64,000 nt of DNA from Pyrobaculum islandicum DSM 4184 (GCF_000015205.1 NC_008701.1:248001-312000), one strand, 5' to 3'; shown: positions 52,769-62,896, counted from the first letter of the stretch. Numbers and translations: made by a program. The notes: a model not told the origin generated them from the sequence alone.

Positions 52769-53925
52769 AAATTCTCCATATATCAGACGCCCACTTGGGC
52801 AGAGCCCAGTACCACCTCCCTGAAAGAGAGGAGGATTATTTCAAGGCTTTTGACGAGGCGTTAAAGAGGGGGAAGGGGGCAGATGCCGTGTTGATAACAG
52901 GCGACCTCTTCGACCTTAAAAGACCATCTACAAAAGCGCTTGTCAAATTTGTAGAGGCAATAGAGGCCGTCGATATCCCTATATATATAATTGGGGGAAA
53001 CCACGACTTTAGCTACGTGCGGTATAGAGCGGAGGCGGGGAAATGTCAACGGCCGGCAGAGTGTCTCTACGACACGGCACTGAGACTTTTAGACCGGCTG
53101 AAGTTGGCAAAGCTCCTCTGTTGGGAGTCTGTAGACGCCGGTGGGGTTTACATATTTGGGGCATGTGCGACGCCTAGAGAATACACGGCGGAGTACCGCC
53201 GGGCTCTCCAGAAGATGCCGCCGGGCGCTATCCTTGCCGTACATCAAGCAATTGAGGGAGTCAAAGCGAGGTACCCTGCTGAAGACGACGAATACACCAT
53301 GCCTCAGGAGGTGTACCACGGATTGCCATACATACACATCGCCGCGGGCCATATACACGACCACATGGCGAAGCATCCAATAGGCGCCGTGTGGGCGGGG
53401 TCGCTGGAGGTGTGGGACGTTGGAGAGTTTGAGACCTGGGACTATAGAGGGGGCTTTGAGAAGGCGCAGGACAGAGCTGAGAAAGGCGCAGTCTTAATAG
53501 ACGTGGCAGGGAAGGCGGTTTCTCTCAGAGATATCCCGCTCTCGCCGGGGAGGCCTCTGTACAGGGTTAGGCTGTACGTCCGGGAGAGGAAAGAGGCCTA
53601 TGGGGCTGTGGAGGAAGCGACGAAGCTGTTTGACAAACCGGGCGCAGTGGTTAGGGTCGAAGTGTGGGGGACTTTGGAGGAGGCTCTGAGGCCTAGGCAA
53701 TTGGCTACTCTGTTTACAAAAGCCCTCTACGTCGACGTAGTAGATAGGACTGTTACTCCGCAAAGGGCTGTGGCTCTAAGGGGGTCGGCCGTGGAGGAGC
53801 TATGGCGGATAATGAAAGAGAAGCTGGGGCAGCACGCCGAGGTGGTGCTCAGAGCTATGGAGCTCCTTAGAGACGGGGAGAGGGAGGCGGCCTACAGGCT
53901 TATCTTGAAGACGCTCTATGATTAG
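52765..53925 (+). CDS. mre11: Mre11 DNA double-strand break repair nuclease
   Basis: 386 residues. The phosphodiesterase motifs are in order: ISDAHLGRAQYH, ITGDLFDLKRPS, IGGNHDF, AVHQAIEG and AAGHIHDHM, which bind the two Mn2+ ions. The C-terminal capping domain is short. It works with Rad50 to process DNA ends. Both ends overlap neighbours (4 bases with herA, 8 with rad50), so translation is coupled. Confidence 0.93.
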   Translation: MKILHISDAHLGRAQYHLPEREEDYFKAFDEALKRGKGADAVLITGDLFDLKRPSTKALVKFVEAIEAVDIPIYIIGGNHDFSYVRYRAEAGKCQRPAECLYDTALRLLDRLKLAKLLCWESVDAGGVYIFGACATPREYTAEYRRALQKMPPGAILAVHQAIEGVKARYPAEDDEYTMPQEVYHGLPYIHIAAGHIHDHMAKHPIGAVWAGSLEVWDVGEFETWDYRGGFEKAQDRAEKGAVLIDVAGKAVSLRDIPLSPGRPLYRVRLYVRERKEAYGAVEEATKLFDKPGAVVRVEVWGTLEEALRPRQLATLFTKALYVDVVDRTVTPQRAVALRGSAVEELWRIMKEKLGQHAEVVLRAMELLRDGEREAAYRLILKTLYD

Positions 53926-56026
53926 GAAGATAGAGCTGTACAACTTCAAGGCACATGCAAAAGCCGTCTTTAAATTTGGAGAGGGAGTAAACTTTATCTA
54001 CGGCCCTAACGGCTCTGGCAAAACCTCAATAATGGAGGCTGTGTCAATTGCCCTTTTTGGATCTCAGTGGGTTAGAAGGGTGGGGGGTAGGTGGTCTGAT
54101 TATCTAAAGAGGGGGGCGTCGGTGGGGGAGGTAAGGCTTTTTTTAAACCATATGGGGCAAGAGGTTCTTATAGTGAGAAGATTCGGCGAGGAGGGGAGTT
54201 CAACATCTGGCACATATCTCGCCATAGATGGCGCCGTTGTGGCTAGAGGCGATATAGATGTTACCAACGCTGTTGTAACAAAATTGGGCATTAGAATTGA
54301 CGAGTATAGACATCTTTTATATATCAGACAGGGGGAGTTGAGACGGATTTTACAAGAGCCTGAGTATATAGACCATATATTACGCATTGACGAATTTGAT
54401 AAAGTAGATGAAGTAGTTAAAGATGTACTTAAAGAACTTGAGAGGAGACGTGAGCGAGTTGGAGGGAGAGTTGAAGAGCTTGAGAAAAGAGCGCCACAAC
54501 TTAAGGCGAAAGCCGACGCGCTTAGGCAAAGGCTTGCGGAAGCTGAAAGAAAAATAAAGGAGCTTGAAGACGCCGAGATAAAATTTAGAGAGGTTGAGAA
54601 AAGGTTTTTCGAATTGAGAGAGCGCTATATATCGTTGACAAAAGAAAAGGAGTCTTTAGAACGTGGGCTTGAAGAAACAGCAAGCATGGCTCTTGAGGTC
54701 GAAAAAGACATAGAGCGGTTAGAAGAGGAGCTAGAGTTCATACGCCGTGCTGAAGAGGAGTTAAGTACACTCCCAGAGCTCGGCGATGTGGAAAGAGAGT
54801 ACTATGAGGTTAAACAACTAGTCGCCACTGTTGAAAAAATCCCACCTGAGGTACGTAGTTATGACCCAAAGCTACTTGAAGAAACAAGACGTAAATATGA
54901 AGAGGTAAGTAGGAGATATGTAGAGGTGAGGTCTAGACTCGGCTTGTTAAGAGATGTATTAAGAGTTGCAAAAGCCGCTGAGAGAGGCCGTTGCCCCGTC
55001 TGTGGAGCCCCTCTGACTGAAGAAACTGTGAAGAGACACGAGCTTGAGGCTTTAGGACTTGAGAAAGAAGAGCAACGTCTCTCTAGGCTCATGGAACAGT
55101 TACAAACAGAGATTAAACAGCTGGAAACTCTAGACAAGACATATAGAGCCTACGCCCAATATCTCTCTATAGATCTACAAGCTTTAAAAAAGAGGTTAGC
55201 AGAACTGGAGACTCTATATCAGAGGAAGAGAGAAGTTGAAAAAAAGAGGGCATATCTCTCGGGAGTTGTAGCTAGGAGGGGGGAGGTAGAGAGACGACTG
55301 GAAGAGCTAAAGGCTCGGAAAGCCGCATTAGAGAAGCGCATAGGGGAAATTAACGGGAGACTAAACGCTGTTGAGACTGAGTTAAAAACGCTTGCGACCG
55401 TATTGACAAATATAGAGGCTGAATATACCGCTCTCAAAGTAAAACATGAAGAGTTTCTAGCGGCAAAGATGTTTGTCTCAGAGCTAAAACGCCAACTAGA
55501 AGATATAGAGAGAGAACTTATAGAAGTTGAGAAAGAACTTGAAAAAAATAGATATGAGGTTCAGAAATTAGATAAAGCGTTAGGCATTGCCAGAAATATT
55601 AGAGTTGTAATTGGCGAACTTAAGCCTCTAGCTAGACAGATATTGACCAAGGCAATTAACGAAGAGCTTAATTCAATATTTCTAAAACTGAGACATAAGG
55701 AGGTTTTCAGATCTGTACAACTTGTAGAGATAGATGGGAAATATAGCATTAGGGTAAATACGCCCGCCGGCTATATAGACCACAGACTTCTATCGCTTGG
55801 GGAGCAGAATCTCCTCGCTATATCCCTCCGGGTGGCGCTCGCCAGAGCCCTCCTCGGCGGTGCGCCCTTTATGATGTTTGACGAACCTACTGAGCACCTA
55901 GACGAGGAACACAGGAGAAAGATCGTGGAACTCATAAGAGACCTCACCTCTATCGTGCCGACGGTTGTCGTTACATCGCACCTCGGGGAATTCGAGGAGG
56001 TGGCTGACGTGGTAATACAGCTGTAA
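53918..56026 (+). CDS. rad50: Rad50 ATPase with a short coiled-coil
   Basis: 702 residues, short compared with about 850-900 in many archaea. Walker A IYGPNGSGKTSIMEA at about residues 28-42, a zinc hook CPVCGAPL at residues 359-366, the signature LSLGEQNLLAISL at about 625, Walker B FMMFDEPTEHLDEEH at about 655. The coil arms between about 170 and 355 and between 370 and 600 are Lys/Glu/Arg-rich heptads. It dimerises DNA-end-bound Mre11 complexes through the hook. Arms are about 50 percent shorter than in the longest homologues. Confidence 0.93.
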   Translation: MIRKIELYNFKAHAKAVFKFGEGVNFIYGPNGSGKTSIMEAVSIALFGSQWVRRVGGRWSDYLKRGASVGEVRLFLNHMGQEVLIVRRFGEEGSSTSGTYLAIDGAVVARGDIDVTNAVVTKLGIRIDEYRHLLYIRQGELRRILQEPEYIDHILRIDEFDKVDEVVKDVLKELERRRERVGGRVEELEKRAPQLKAKADALRQRLAEAERKIKELEDAEIKFREVEKRFFELRERYISLTKEKESLERGLEETASMALEVEKDIERLEEELEFIRRAEEELSTLPELGDVEREYYEVKQLVATVEKIPPEVRSYDPKLLEETRRKYEEVSRRYVEVRSRLGLLRDVLRVAKAAERGRCPVCGAPLTEETVKRHELEALGLEKEEQRLSRLMEQLQTEIKQLETLDKTYRAYAQYLSIDLQALKKRLAELETLYQRKREVEKKRAYLSGVVARRGEVERRLEELKARKAALEKRIGEINGRLNAVETELKTLATVLTNIEAEYTALKVKHEEFLAAKMFVSELKRQLEDIERELIEVEKELEKNRYEVQKLDKALGIARNIRVVIGELKPLARQILTKAINEELNSIFLKLRHKEVFRSVQLVEIDGKYSIRVNTPAGYIDHRLLSLGEQNLLAISLRVALARALLGGAPFMMFDEPTEHLDEEHRRKIVELIRDLTSIVPTVVVTSHLGEFEEVADVVIQL

Positions 56027-56029
56027 GCA

Positions 56030-57187
56030 CTACGCCGCCTCTGCCTGGATCTGTTGCTCCAATACCCACACTGGAGTGGAGAGAAGCGCCACGTATCCGC
56101 CGAAGGCTTGCATCAGCGTTTTAGACTCCTCGACGCCCTTTGGCACAACCTCTACCTTAACTCCCTTCTCCTCCGCCTTCATGATCACCTCTAGAACTGC
56201 GTCTTCGCCGAGTTCCTCGGCCACGACTAGAACCTCTGCCATCCCCATCTCTAGAGCTTTAAGCGCCCTCTCTTTGCCGTATACTATATAGTCGCTCTTT
56301 CTCACTGCATAGTACATCACCTTTTCCATGACCTCCTTGGCGTGGACATATTCGCTCTCCTTGAGCTGCTCCTGGGCGTTTTTTATCGCCTCTATCACGC
56401 CGTATTCGTTGGCGCAACAAGCCGGCACCACCGCTAGAACTTTGTCCTTGAGCCTGTAGTCGAGACCTCCCTCCTCTAGGAAGTCCTCCTTGGTGGGGCC
56501 TGGCCCTGCCACTATTATGCCCTTCAGCGTCGGTATCTGGAGGAAGATCTTGTTCACCTCCTCGGCCAGCACCTTGTAGAAGGTCTCCGCCAAGTGCTCC
56601 GTCTGCCGCTTGAAGCGATTCGCCGACTGGCCGCCGGCGTGGTGTTTACCCGGCACGAAGAACTCCACAGTCTTCACAACCTCCCACTGCCCTCCCTTTA
56701 GAAGCGCAATGACAGCCTCCCCCCTCTCTACGACGACAATACCGTATACAACGCCGGCGTGTATCTGGTCCTCCAGTATCTCGGTATGGAAAGCCGTATC
56801 GCATATGTACTTAAAAGTGTAGATCGGCTGAGGAGGCACGACGACGTAATAGACCCACTCGTAATTTCCCTGATTTATCATATGGAACCCCGCGAAAATA
56901 GCCATGCCGTTTTCAGGTGCCTTAGCCTCCCCCTTCAGGTTGTTTATTATACGCTCTAGTGTGTCCTGGACATGGGTCCTGGTGGTCTTGTCTTTGATGT
57001 TAGAAGCAGTAGACCACTCCGACCTGAGAAGGTTGACCACGTCTGGTATCGGCCTCTCCGAGTTTATATAGAGGGTGATCAACGTCGTGGCGTAGCCTCT
57101 AAATTTCTTCAAGAGATTTATGAAAGCCCTAAGTTCCACTGGCGTCTTGATGTAGTAAACGCCATTTGGCGGCCTTTTAAAACTCAT
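56030..57187 (-). CDS. prf1: Peptide chain release factor aRF1
   Basis: 385 residues from ATG 57187 (MSFKRPPNGVYYIKTPVELR). The frame is open to GTG 57196 but box A spacing supports the inner ATG. STASNIKDKTTRTHV has NIKD where eukaryotic eRF1 has NIKS in the stop-codon recognition loop. GKHHAGGQSANRFKRQ is the GGQ loop that triggers peptide release. It reads all three stop codons on archaeal ribosomes. Its 3' end is 3 bases from that of rad50 (convergent). Confidence 0.93.
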   Translation of the reverse strand: MSFKRPPNGVYYIKTPVELRAFINLLKKFRGYATTLITLYINSERPIPDVVNLLRSEWSTASNIKDKTTRTHVQDTLERIINNLKGEAKAPENGMAIFAGFHMINQGNYEWVYYVVVPPQPIYTFKYICDTAFHTEILEDQIHAGVVYGIVVVERGEAVIALLKGGQWEVVKTVEFFVPGKHHAGGQSANRFKRQTEHLAETFYKVLAEEVNKIFLQIPTLKGIIVAGPGPTKEDFLEEGGLDYRLKDKVLAVVPACCANEYGVIEAIKNAQEQLKESEYVHAKEVMEKVMYYAVRKSDYIVYGKERALKALEMGMAEVLVVAEELGEDAVLEVIMKAEEKGVKVEVVPKGVEESKTLMQAFGGYVALLSTPVWVLEQQIQAEAA

Positions 57188-57207
57188 GGCACACACTCAC
57201 AACCCCT

Positions 57208-57240
57208 TATAAATAATTTTGGGAAGAAAAGATTTAAAAA
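57208..57240. promoter_or_regulatory. Divergent box A pair for prf1 and rpsJ
   Basis: CCTTATAAAT (about 57206-57215) on the minus strand reads ATTTATAAGG and lies about 25 bases before prf1 ATG 57187. GATTTAAAAA (57231-57240) lies about 26 bases before rpsJ ATG 57261. Both genes would have leaderless transcripts. Confidence 0.5.
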
Positions 57241-57260
57241 GTCTCCTTCTAGGAGTTCCC

Positions 57261-57581
57261 ATGTCTTTAGCCGCTAGAAGAAAAGTGAGAATTAGGCTCT
57301 ACGGCACTAACCCCGCCGATGTGGAACAAGTTGCTAGGGAGATTGTAGACTTGGCAAAGAAAATGGGCGTCCAAGTGAAGGGGCCTATCCCATTGCCGAC
57401 GCGAAGACTTGTGGTAACTGTGAGAAGAGCGCCGTCTGGCCAAGGCTATCACACATTTGACCACTGGGAGCTGAGAATTTCGAAACGTCTTATCGATATA
57501 GAGGCTTCTGAGAGAGTTCTTAGAAGACTTATGACAATTAGAGTGCCGGATACTGTAAAAATAGAGCTCCAACTTATATAA
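57261..57581 (+). CDS. rpsJ: Small ribosomal subunit protein S10 (uS10)
   Basis: 106 residues from ATG 57261 (MSLAARRKVRIRLYGTNPAD). The frame is open upstream to 57219 but box A spacing and homologous length support this start. VKGPIPLPTRRLVVTVRRAP and HTFDHWELRISKRLIDIEAS are the S10 signatures. Component of the 30S subunit head. In many archaea the gene follows EF-1 alpha. Here it is alone, next to release factor aRF1 in divergent orientation. Confidence 0.93.
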   Translation: MSLAARRKVRIRLYGTNPADVEQVAREIVDLAKKMGVQVKGPIPLPTRRLVVTVRRAPSGQGYHTFDHWELRISKRLIDIEASERVLRRLMTIRVPDTVKIELQLI

Positions 57582-57610
57582 CTAATAAATACCTCTAGCG
57601 ACGTTATTAC

Positions 57611-58408
57611 GTGATACTCGTTACAAACGATGACGGAATTCACAGCCCTGGCCTCCGCCTTCTCTACCAATTTGTCTCAAGTCTAGACGAGGTAGACGTC
57701 GTTGCGCCAGAATCTCCTAAATCTGCCGTAGGCTTAGGTATAACGTTACACAAGCCACTCCGTATGTATAAAGTCGACATCTGCGGCTTTGTGGCATATG
57801 CGACTTCGGGCACGCCCTCGGATACAATATACCTCGCCACATACGGCCTAGGCCGTAGCTACGACCTAGTGCTCTCTGGCATAAACCAAGGAGACAACAC
57901 CTCACTTCAAGTCATACTATCCTCTGGGACTTTAGGCGCCGCCTTCCAAGCGGCGCTATTGGGGATACCGGCAGTTGCATATTCTGCCTATATCGAAGAT
58001 TGGGGAGAGATCTTAAACGACAAAACTGCGATAGAGATTATGGAGACTGTCGTACGGACAACCGCAGAGTATGTGCTAAAGCGAGGTATGCCCAAAGGCG
58101 TTGACGTAATAAGTGTAAACTTCCCACGTAAGTTAAGAAGGGGGGTGAAGGCACGTTTAGTAAAGGCGGCGAAAATGCGATATGCCCAACAGATAGAGCG
58201 GCGAGTAGATCCACGTGGCGCTTATTACTACTGGCTATATGGAGTAAATCTAGATCCAGAGCCTAATACAGATGTATATGTTGTGTTAAAAGAGGGCAAC
58301 ATAGCCGTGACCCCCCTCACTTTAAACCTAAATGTTTTCGATAGCGAAAGATATGTAGATCTAGAGAGCTTAAAAGAGCTCATGGAGTTAATAAATAGCG
58401 TCATATGA
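57611..58408 (+). CDS. surE: 5'-nucleotidase/phosphatase SurE
   Basis: 265 residues from GTG 57611. [20 protein letters not shown] is the SurE start with the metal-binding Asp-Asp, [12 protein letters not shown] and [20 protein letters not shown] carry the other metal and substrate residues (Ser, Asn). It dephosphorylates nucleoside monophosphates. It overlaps the next gene by 4 bases. The rpsJ stop is 29 bases upstream. Confidence 0.92.
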   Translation: MILVTNDDGIHSPGLRLLYQFVSSLDEVDVVAPESPKSAVGLGITLHKPLRMYKVDICGFVAYATSGTPSDTIYLATYGLGRSYDLVLSGINQGDNTSLQVILSSGTLGAAFQAALLGIPAVAYSAYIEDWGEILNDKTAIEIMETVVRTTAEYVLKRGMPKGVDVISVNFPRKLRRGVKARLVKAAKMRYAQQIERRVDPRGAYYYWLYGVNLDPEPNTDVYVVLKEGNIAVTPLTLNLNVFDSERYVDLESLKELMELINSVI

Positions 58409-59196
58409 CTACTGTTGTAAATTACGCAATAGCTATAGCCGCTACTATATTAATCGCCGCAGTTGCTGTGTTGATGTATATCTTATATTTACAAGCCGCA
58501 ACTTCGGCCTTTGGATCTGTTACTACAATGCCAGTAGTCACAACTACAACACCTACGACGCCTATGACTACCGTCACTACGCCAGAGACATCGAGTTCGC
58601 ACATAATCTCAACAGTTCTCTACATAGCCACACCAAATGTGACAGAGTGTGTAAATTTGGGAAGACAGTACATTTACTATTTCAATATAACAGTAGATAG
58701 GAAAAGACTAGAGGATCCAGTTGGCCATTATATTTTCAAAGCTGTAGTTAGAAATGTCACATATAACCTCACGACAGCAACCCTACTCCCCCTCAAGAGT
58801 GTGTATTTCAAGCCGTATAGCCAGGCCGATGTTAGACGCTTAGGTATCATCAACATTTACCTAGAGCTCACTAGTAGAACCCCTCTCCAGATAGATGCCG
58901 TGGAGTACCTAGGCAAGAGATACCCAATAGATAAGATTGTCTACATTGTTTGCATAAATGGGATAAGGTTTAGGGGAGCTTTTAACAAAATTGTATCCAA
59001 TTCTACGATCCTCATCCCTACTGACATCCCATATGCGATAAACGTCGCCTTACCGTCGGGCACCTACCGAATAGCAGCGCCGCCAGACGTTGAGGTATCT
59101 CCACAGATGTTACAAGGCGGCAACATCACAGTGATGATAAAGTTCGTCAATAAGCCGCTTGTCTACAACCCGCTTATTCTAGAAGTAAGTCGATAG
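58405..59196 (+). CDS. Membrane-anchored exported protein, unknown function
   Basis: 263 residues. Residues 6-34 are a membrane anchor. A Thr-rich linker ([20 protein letters not shown]) follows, then about 190 residues with beta-strand-rich sequence and many Asn-X-Ser/Thr sites, outside the cell. It has two isolated cysteines ([17 protein letters not shown]) that could pair. No family recognised. It is coupled to surE, and its 3' end overlaps the HTH gene on the other strand by 23 bases. Confidence 0.65.
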   Translation: MTTVVNYAIAIAATILIAAVAVLMYILYLQAATSAFGSVTTMPVVTTTTPTTPMTTVTTPETSSSHIISTVLYIATPNVTECVNLGRQYIYYFNITVDRKRLEDPVGHYIFKAVVRNVTYNLTTATLLPLKSVYFKPYSQADVRRLGIINIYLELTSRTPLQIDAVEYLGKRYPIDKIVYIVCINGIRFRGAFNKIVSNSTILIPTDIPYAINVALPSGTYRIAAPPDVEVSPQMLQGGNITVMIKFVNKPLVYNPLILEVSR

Positions 59197-59416
59197 ACGC
59201 ATTAGCTGAGACGTAGTAGGTTACGCCGTCTTTTACGACCCTCCTCACCTTCCTATCTCTCTCTAAGACGTAGAGGTGCCACTGCACCTGTCCCCACGTC
59301 ATGCCCATCGCCTTGGCGATCTGGCTCTGGGTTAGAGGGCCGTTTTCCTCGATTAACTTCAGGATTTCGGCCCTCCTCGGGTCCGAAAGCGAAGTTGCCG
59401 ACTTTGCCCTCGCCAT
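59174..59416 (-). CDS. Small winged-helix regulator (ArsR/MarR-like)
   Basis: 80 residues. DPRRAEILKLIEENGPLTQS then QIAKAMGMTWGQVQWHLYVL is a winged helix-turn-helix with the recognition helix near residues 40-55, followed by a wing (KVRRVVKDGVTYYV). Small archaeal HTH regulators of this type act as dimers. The target is unknown. It converges with the exported protein gene. An AT-rich TTAAAAAATTTT-like stretch upstream (59433-59450) holds its promoter. Confidence 0.8.
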   Translation of the reverse strand: MARAKSATSLSDPRRAEILKLIEENGPLTQSQIAKAMGMTWGQVQWHLYVLERDRKVRRVVKDGVTYYVSANASIDLLLE

Positions 59417-59459
59417 GTGTACGGCGTGTATCCATTTTAAAAAATTTTGCGTAGCGCCG

Positions 59460-60113
59460 TTACCCGAGGCAGTTTGCCGCTCGGCGGATGGCCCTCCTGA
59501 TCTCGTCGCTCTCCGGCGCCTCTAAGCCGAAGAGCTCCGCCTCTAGGCGGGCCGCCAGCCAGTACAGCCGTAGCTTTGCCAACACCAGAGTTTTGTTGGC
59601 CATATCTACCGCCGTCTCTAGGTCTGACACGTAGACACCGCCTCTCTTTAACGGTACGTCAAGTCTCTCCTCACCCAGTATCTCGACAAAGATCCCGCCT
59701 CTGTTTATTGCTATTATGCCGCTGTGTTTATGCCCCGTCTCCCTACCCACCTCAACCAGCCGGTAGGCCGTCTTGGCGTCGACGGCCGCCAGATGTAGTA
59801 TAGCCCCCCTCACCATGAGCCACGCGTTGTCCACCTGGTCGGCGGCCGCCCTCACCAGGTCGGGCGGCACTGGATGGTGCCACTTAGCCACCGGCCTAAA
59901 CCCCTTGCCCTTGCTGTAGCTCGGCCTCACCGCCTCGGCCACCATTATCCTCCCGCTGCAGCTGGAAGTAGTGTATATAGCTGGGTGCCGGTTCAGGAGA
60001 CGGAGGAGTGGGAGGATATCGCCGTCTACCCTCTCCTGGAGGGCCTCTCTCTCAAGCCGCTCTATGAATACGCGCTTCCGGGCCTCAAAAACCTTCCTAT
60101 CTACAACTCCCAT
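59460..60113 (-). CDS. taw3: tRNA wybutosine-synthesis methyltransferase Taw3
   Basis: 217 residues. YTTSSCSGRIMVAEAVRPSY with the conserved SCSGR, FRPVAKWHHPVP and GRETGHKHSGIIAINRGG are the TYW3/Taw3 signatures. It methylates the intermediate of the wybutosine-type base at G37 of tRNA-Phe using S-adenosylmethionine. The start touches the stop of the aldolase gene upstream (60113), so both are cotranscribed. Confidence 0.9.
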   Translation of the reverse strand: MGVVDRKVFEARKRVFIERLEREALQERVDGDILPLLRLLNRHPAIYTTSSCSGRIMVAEAVRPSYSKGKGFRPVAKWHHPVPPDLVRAAADQVDNAWLMVRGAILHLAAVDAKTAYRLVEVGRETGHKHSGIIAINRGGIFVEILGEERLDVPLKRGGVYVSDLETAVDMANKTLVLAKLRLYWLAARLEAELFGLEAPESDEIRRAIRRAANCLG

Positions 60114-61024
60114 TAGATAAGGCCTAGGTCTTTGAGCAACTTCTCTAGCTCCCTTCTATCTTTGTCGTCTATCGGCGGCAGCGGCTCTCTAGGCGGCCCC
60201 ATGTCTATCCCCCGCACTATCTGGGTGGCCACCTTGTAGAGCGTGGGCCATTTGCCGCCGAGCTTCCCCACGAGGCCGCAACCACCCATGAACCTCCACA
60301 GCGGCATAAGCTTGTTGTGGAGCGCTACTGCCTCTGCGATTTTGCCCTCCTTCACCAGTCTGTACTGCTCTAGCGTGATTCTGCCGAGGAAGTTTGGCCC
60401 CGCCAGAACGCCCCCTTGCGCCCCCATGAGAAGAGAGGGGACAAATAGAAGGTCTAGGCCTTGTAGCACCGAAAGTCTCTTGCCGAGGAGGTGTATAAGG
60501 TCTAGGTGATAGCGGAAGTCCCCCGAGCTGTCTTTCACCCCCACCACCTGGCTGTACTCGTTAGCAACTAGCTCGAAGACCTCCACGGGTATGTTGTATC
60601 CGGTGGCGAGGGGGATGGTGTAGAGGATGGTGGGCATATCCACCTTGTCCAACACCCTCTTATAGAAGGCGTAGATGGCGGCCCAGTCGTACTGTATGTA
60701 GTACGGCGGCGTGATGAGAAGGGCGTCTACGCCCACGTCTTTGTACCTCCTGGCGATTTCGATTGTGGAGAGGTGGTCCCCCGTGCCGGTGCCCGCAACT
60801 ACTAAAGCCCTCCCCCCGGCCACCTCTTTGGCTACCTCCATCACCTTGACCCTTTCCTCGAAGGTCAACTTTGTGACCTCTCCAGTTGACGAGGTGGGGA
60901 AGACACCTTGGTACCCCTCAGACACAATTTTAGACAGGAGGGTTCTTAGACTTTCATAATTTACGCCGTCTTTTGTAAATGGAGTTACTGTTGCCACAAT
61001 TACACCCTCGATACGCATAGACAC
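60113..61024 (-). CDS. DHDPS/N-acetylneuraminate lyase-family aldolase
   Basis: 303 residues. GVIVATVTPFTKDGVNYESL, FPTSSTGEVTKLTFEERVKV and LITPPYYI are family motifs. VVGVKDSSGDFRYHL carries the Schiff-base lysine, and TIPLATGYNIP the Tyr region. DHDPS-family enzymes include dihydrodipicolinate synthase, 2-keto-3-deoxygluconate aldolase and related. Because lysine here is expected via LysW, DapA activity is unlikely, and a KDG-type aldolase of the branched Entner-Doudoroff route is the better guess. No neighbouring gene decides this. Confidence 0.82.
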   Translation of the reverse strand: MSMRIEGVIVATVTPFTKDGVNYESLRTLLSKIVSEGYQGVFPTSSTGEVTKLTFEERVKVMEVAKEVAGGRALVVAGTGTGDHLSTIEIARRYKDVGVDALLITPPYYIQYDWAAIYAFYKRVLDKVDMPTILYTIPLATGYNIPVEVFELVANEYSQVVGVKDSSGDFRYHLDLIHLLGKRLSVLQGLDLLFVPSLLMGAQGGVLAGPNFLGRITLEQYRLVKEGKIAEAVALHNKLMPLWRFMGGCGLVGKLGGKWPTLYKVATQIVRGIDMGPPREPLPPIDDKDRRELEKLLKDLGLI

Positions 61025-61097
61025 TACATCTACCCTCCTTATTAAAGTTGTCTTTAGTGGAAAATAAAGTTTTAATTATAGAAGATGTGATTGGTTT

Positions 61098-61934
61098 GTG
61101 AATCCCTATATAGTTTTACTTAAACCGAGAGTGATATGGCTTCTTATTCTTTCCAGCGTAGTTGGGTATATATACGCGGCGCAGACAGTAGATTGGAGTA
61201 AACTCATAGCGCTTATCGCTGTTGCTACCCTCGCCGTCGGGGGCTCCGCCGCATTCAACCACTATTGGGAACGCGATATAGACGCCGCAATGTCTAGAAC
61301 AGCGAGACGGCCTCTGCCGGCTGGCCTAATACCTGAGTTTAACGCCCTCGTATACTCCCTAGCTCTTTCAGCCGCTGGGATTACCCTCAGCTTTTACCTC
61401 CTCGGGCCTCTCCCCGGCTTATTTGTAGCCCTGGGGTGGTTTTTCTACGCCGTGGTCTATACGATTTGGCTCAAGAGGAAGACATGGCTAAATATCCTAG
61501 GTGGGGGGTTCGCTGGAAATGCAACATTTCTCGGCGGCTACGCCCTGGGCAAGGGGACTGTGGACCTCCCCGCTGTGCTCATCTCTTTCGCCATATATCT
61601 GTGGATACCCTCACATATATGGGCTCTGGCGTATAAATACCGACATGACTATAGAAAAGCCGGCGTGCCTATGTTACCGGCTATCATAGACGAGAAAAAA
61701 TCTGTAGTTATAATCTCTATCTTAAATATAGCAAGCGCCGTATATATCCTCTGGCTTTATCTAGCCTTTGGACAGAGCCTTCTGGGACTTGCGTTAGTGT
61801 TTGCCGGCGTCGCCGGGACAGTAGCCACGAGCATTTTGGCGTTAAAAGAAAAAAGCGATAGAGCGATGTGGAAAATGTACAAGGCGTCTAGCCCCATCCT
61901 CACTCTTTTCCTACTCGCCCTGGTATTCTCATAG
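61098..61934 (+). CDS. ctaB: Protoheme IX farnesyltransferase (heme o synthase)
   Basis: 278 residues from GTG 61098, with TTTAATTATA (61071-61080) about 24 bases upstream. [20 protein letters not shown] is the prenyl-binding NxxxDxxxD motif of the UbiA family, specific in its RTxxRPLP ending for Cta[12 protein letters not shown] is the second motif. About nine membrane spans. It adds the farnesyl group to heme b for heme-copper oxidases. The oxidase genes are not in this window. Confidence 0.92.
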   Translation: MNPYIVLLKPRVIWLLILSSVVGYIYAAQTVDWSKLIALIAVATLAVGGSAAFNHYWERDIDAAMSRTARRPLPAGLIPEFNALVYSLALSAAGITLSFYLLGPLPGLFVALGWFFYAVVYTIWLKRKTWLNILGGGFAGNATFLGGYALGKGTVDLPAVLISFAIYLWIPSHIWALAYKYRHDYRKAGVPMLPAIIDEKKSVVIISILNIASAVYILWLYLAFGQSLLGLALVFAGVAGTVATSILALKEKSDRAMWKMYKASSPILTLFLLALVFS

Positions 61935-62882
61935 AGGCGGATAGTACTTCTCTCTCAGCGAGCGCACAGCCACATAAATGACAAGCGCTATTGTAAGCAA
62001 GGCGGAGGCCCACATCACCTCTATGTTTCTCAACAGAAAAGCGACGGCAGCTGTTGCGACCAACTCCCACTTGTAGTTAGGCACCTGGCGGTAGAGTATG
62101 GCTGGTATAAAATATGGTACACAAAGCGCTGACATAACTACTGCAAACGCCATATAGACAAAATGTGCGCCCAAGGGGGCCAGCGCTATTGCCCAACGGA
62201 AGAAGAAGGCCCCAATGCCGTAGGCATCATTCAGCCGCGGTCTGGCATAGAGCGTTAGTGCTAACGATGGCAAAGCCATAGCCCAACTAAGGCCCACTTT
62301 TGTAGCCACGTATGCCGCTAAATATAGCGCCGTCAATAACAACGCGCTTGGCGCAGTAAATCTCTTTCTTGCCCGAGAGAGCTCTATCCTATAGAGTAGA
62401 GAATATACAGACGCCAGCGGGAAGGAAAATACCGCGTCTAAATGCGATGTAGATAGCGGCAATAAGAACAGGCCGGCGGCTGTTATTACATTGGGATAGT
62501 AGGTAGGTTTTCCCCAAAGCCCTCTTAAATACAACACTATGTGTAGAAGAGAATAGGGCAGATATGCCAAATAGCCAAAGCTGATATAGCCGATAAGACC
62601 TAGGAAAAAGAGAGCGAGGAGAAGCCATGTGACAACTCTGCGGGGCGTTGCGTTTATAAAACCAGGTAGTTGCATATACATCACAGCGTGGTAAAAGGCG
62701 AGAAGGCCGGCGATCATTAAATAACCATGGAGTTGTTGCATATGGCCGGCTGTAGATACGCCAAGTATAAACAACGCCCCGGAAAGAAACAACGCTATAC
62801 GTGTAGATAGAACTAAGTCGAGAGTTGCCTTGAAAAAGGCAGATTCGTCAGATTTGCCAATTACATGCCACATCGACATCAC
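61929..62882 (-). CDS. Multi-spanning membrane protein of unknown function
   Basis: 317 residues with about ten hydrophobic spans. [20 protein letters not shown] has several histidines in a helix context, which recalls heme- or copper-binding membrane proteins such as NnrS, but the overall match is not strong enough to name. It overlaps the 3' end of ctaB by 6 bases on the opposite strand. A link to respiration is suggested by the neighbour only. Confidence 0.55.
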   Translation of the reverse strand: MMSMWHVIGKSDESAFFKATLDLVLSTRIALFLSGALFILGVSTAGHMQQLHGYLMIAGLLAFYHAVMYMQLPGFINATPRRVVTWLLLALFFLGLIGYISFGYLAYLPYSLLHIVLYLRGLWGKPTYYPNVITAAGLFLLPLSTSHLDAVFSFPLASVYSLLYRIELSRARKRFTAPSALLLTALYLAAYVATKVGLSWAMALPSLALTLYARPRLNDAYGIGAFFFRWAIALAPLGAHFVYMAFAVVMSALCVPYFIPAILYRQVPNYKWELVATAAVAFLLRNIEVMWASALLTIALVIYVAVRSLREKYYPPL

Positions 62883-62896
62883 AATAAGCTATATTT

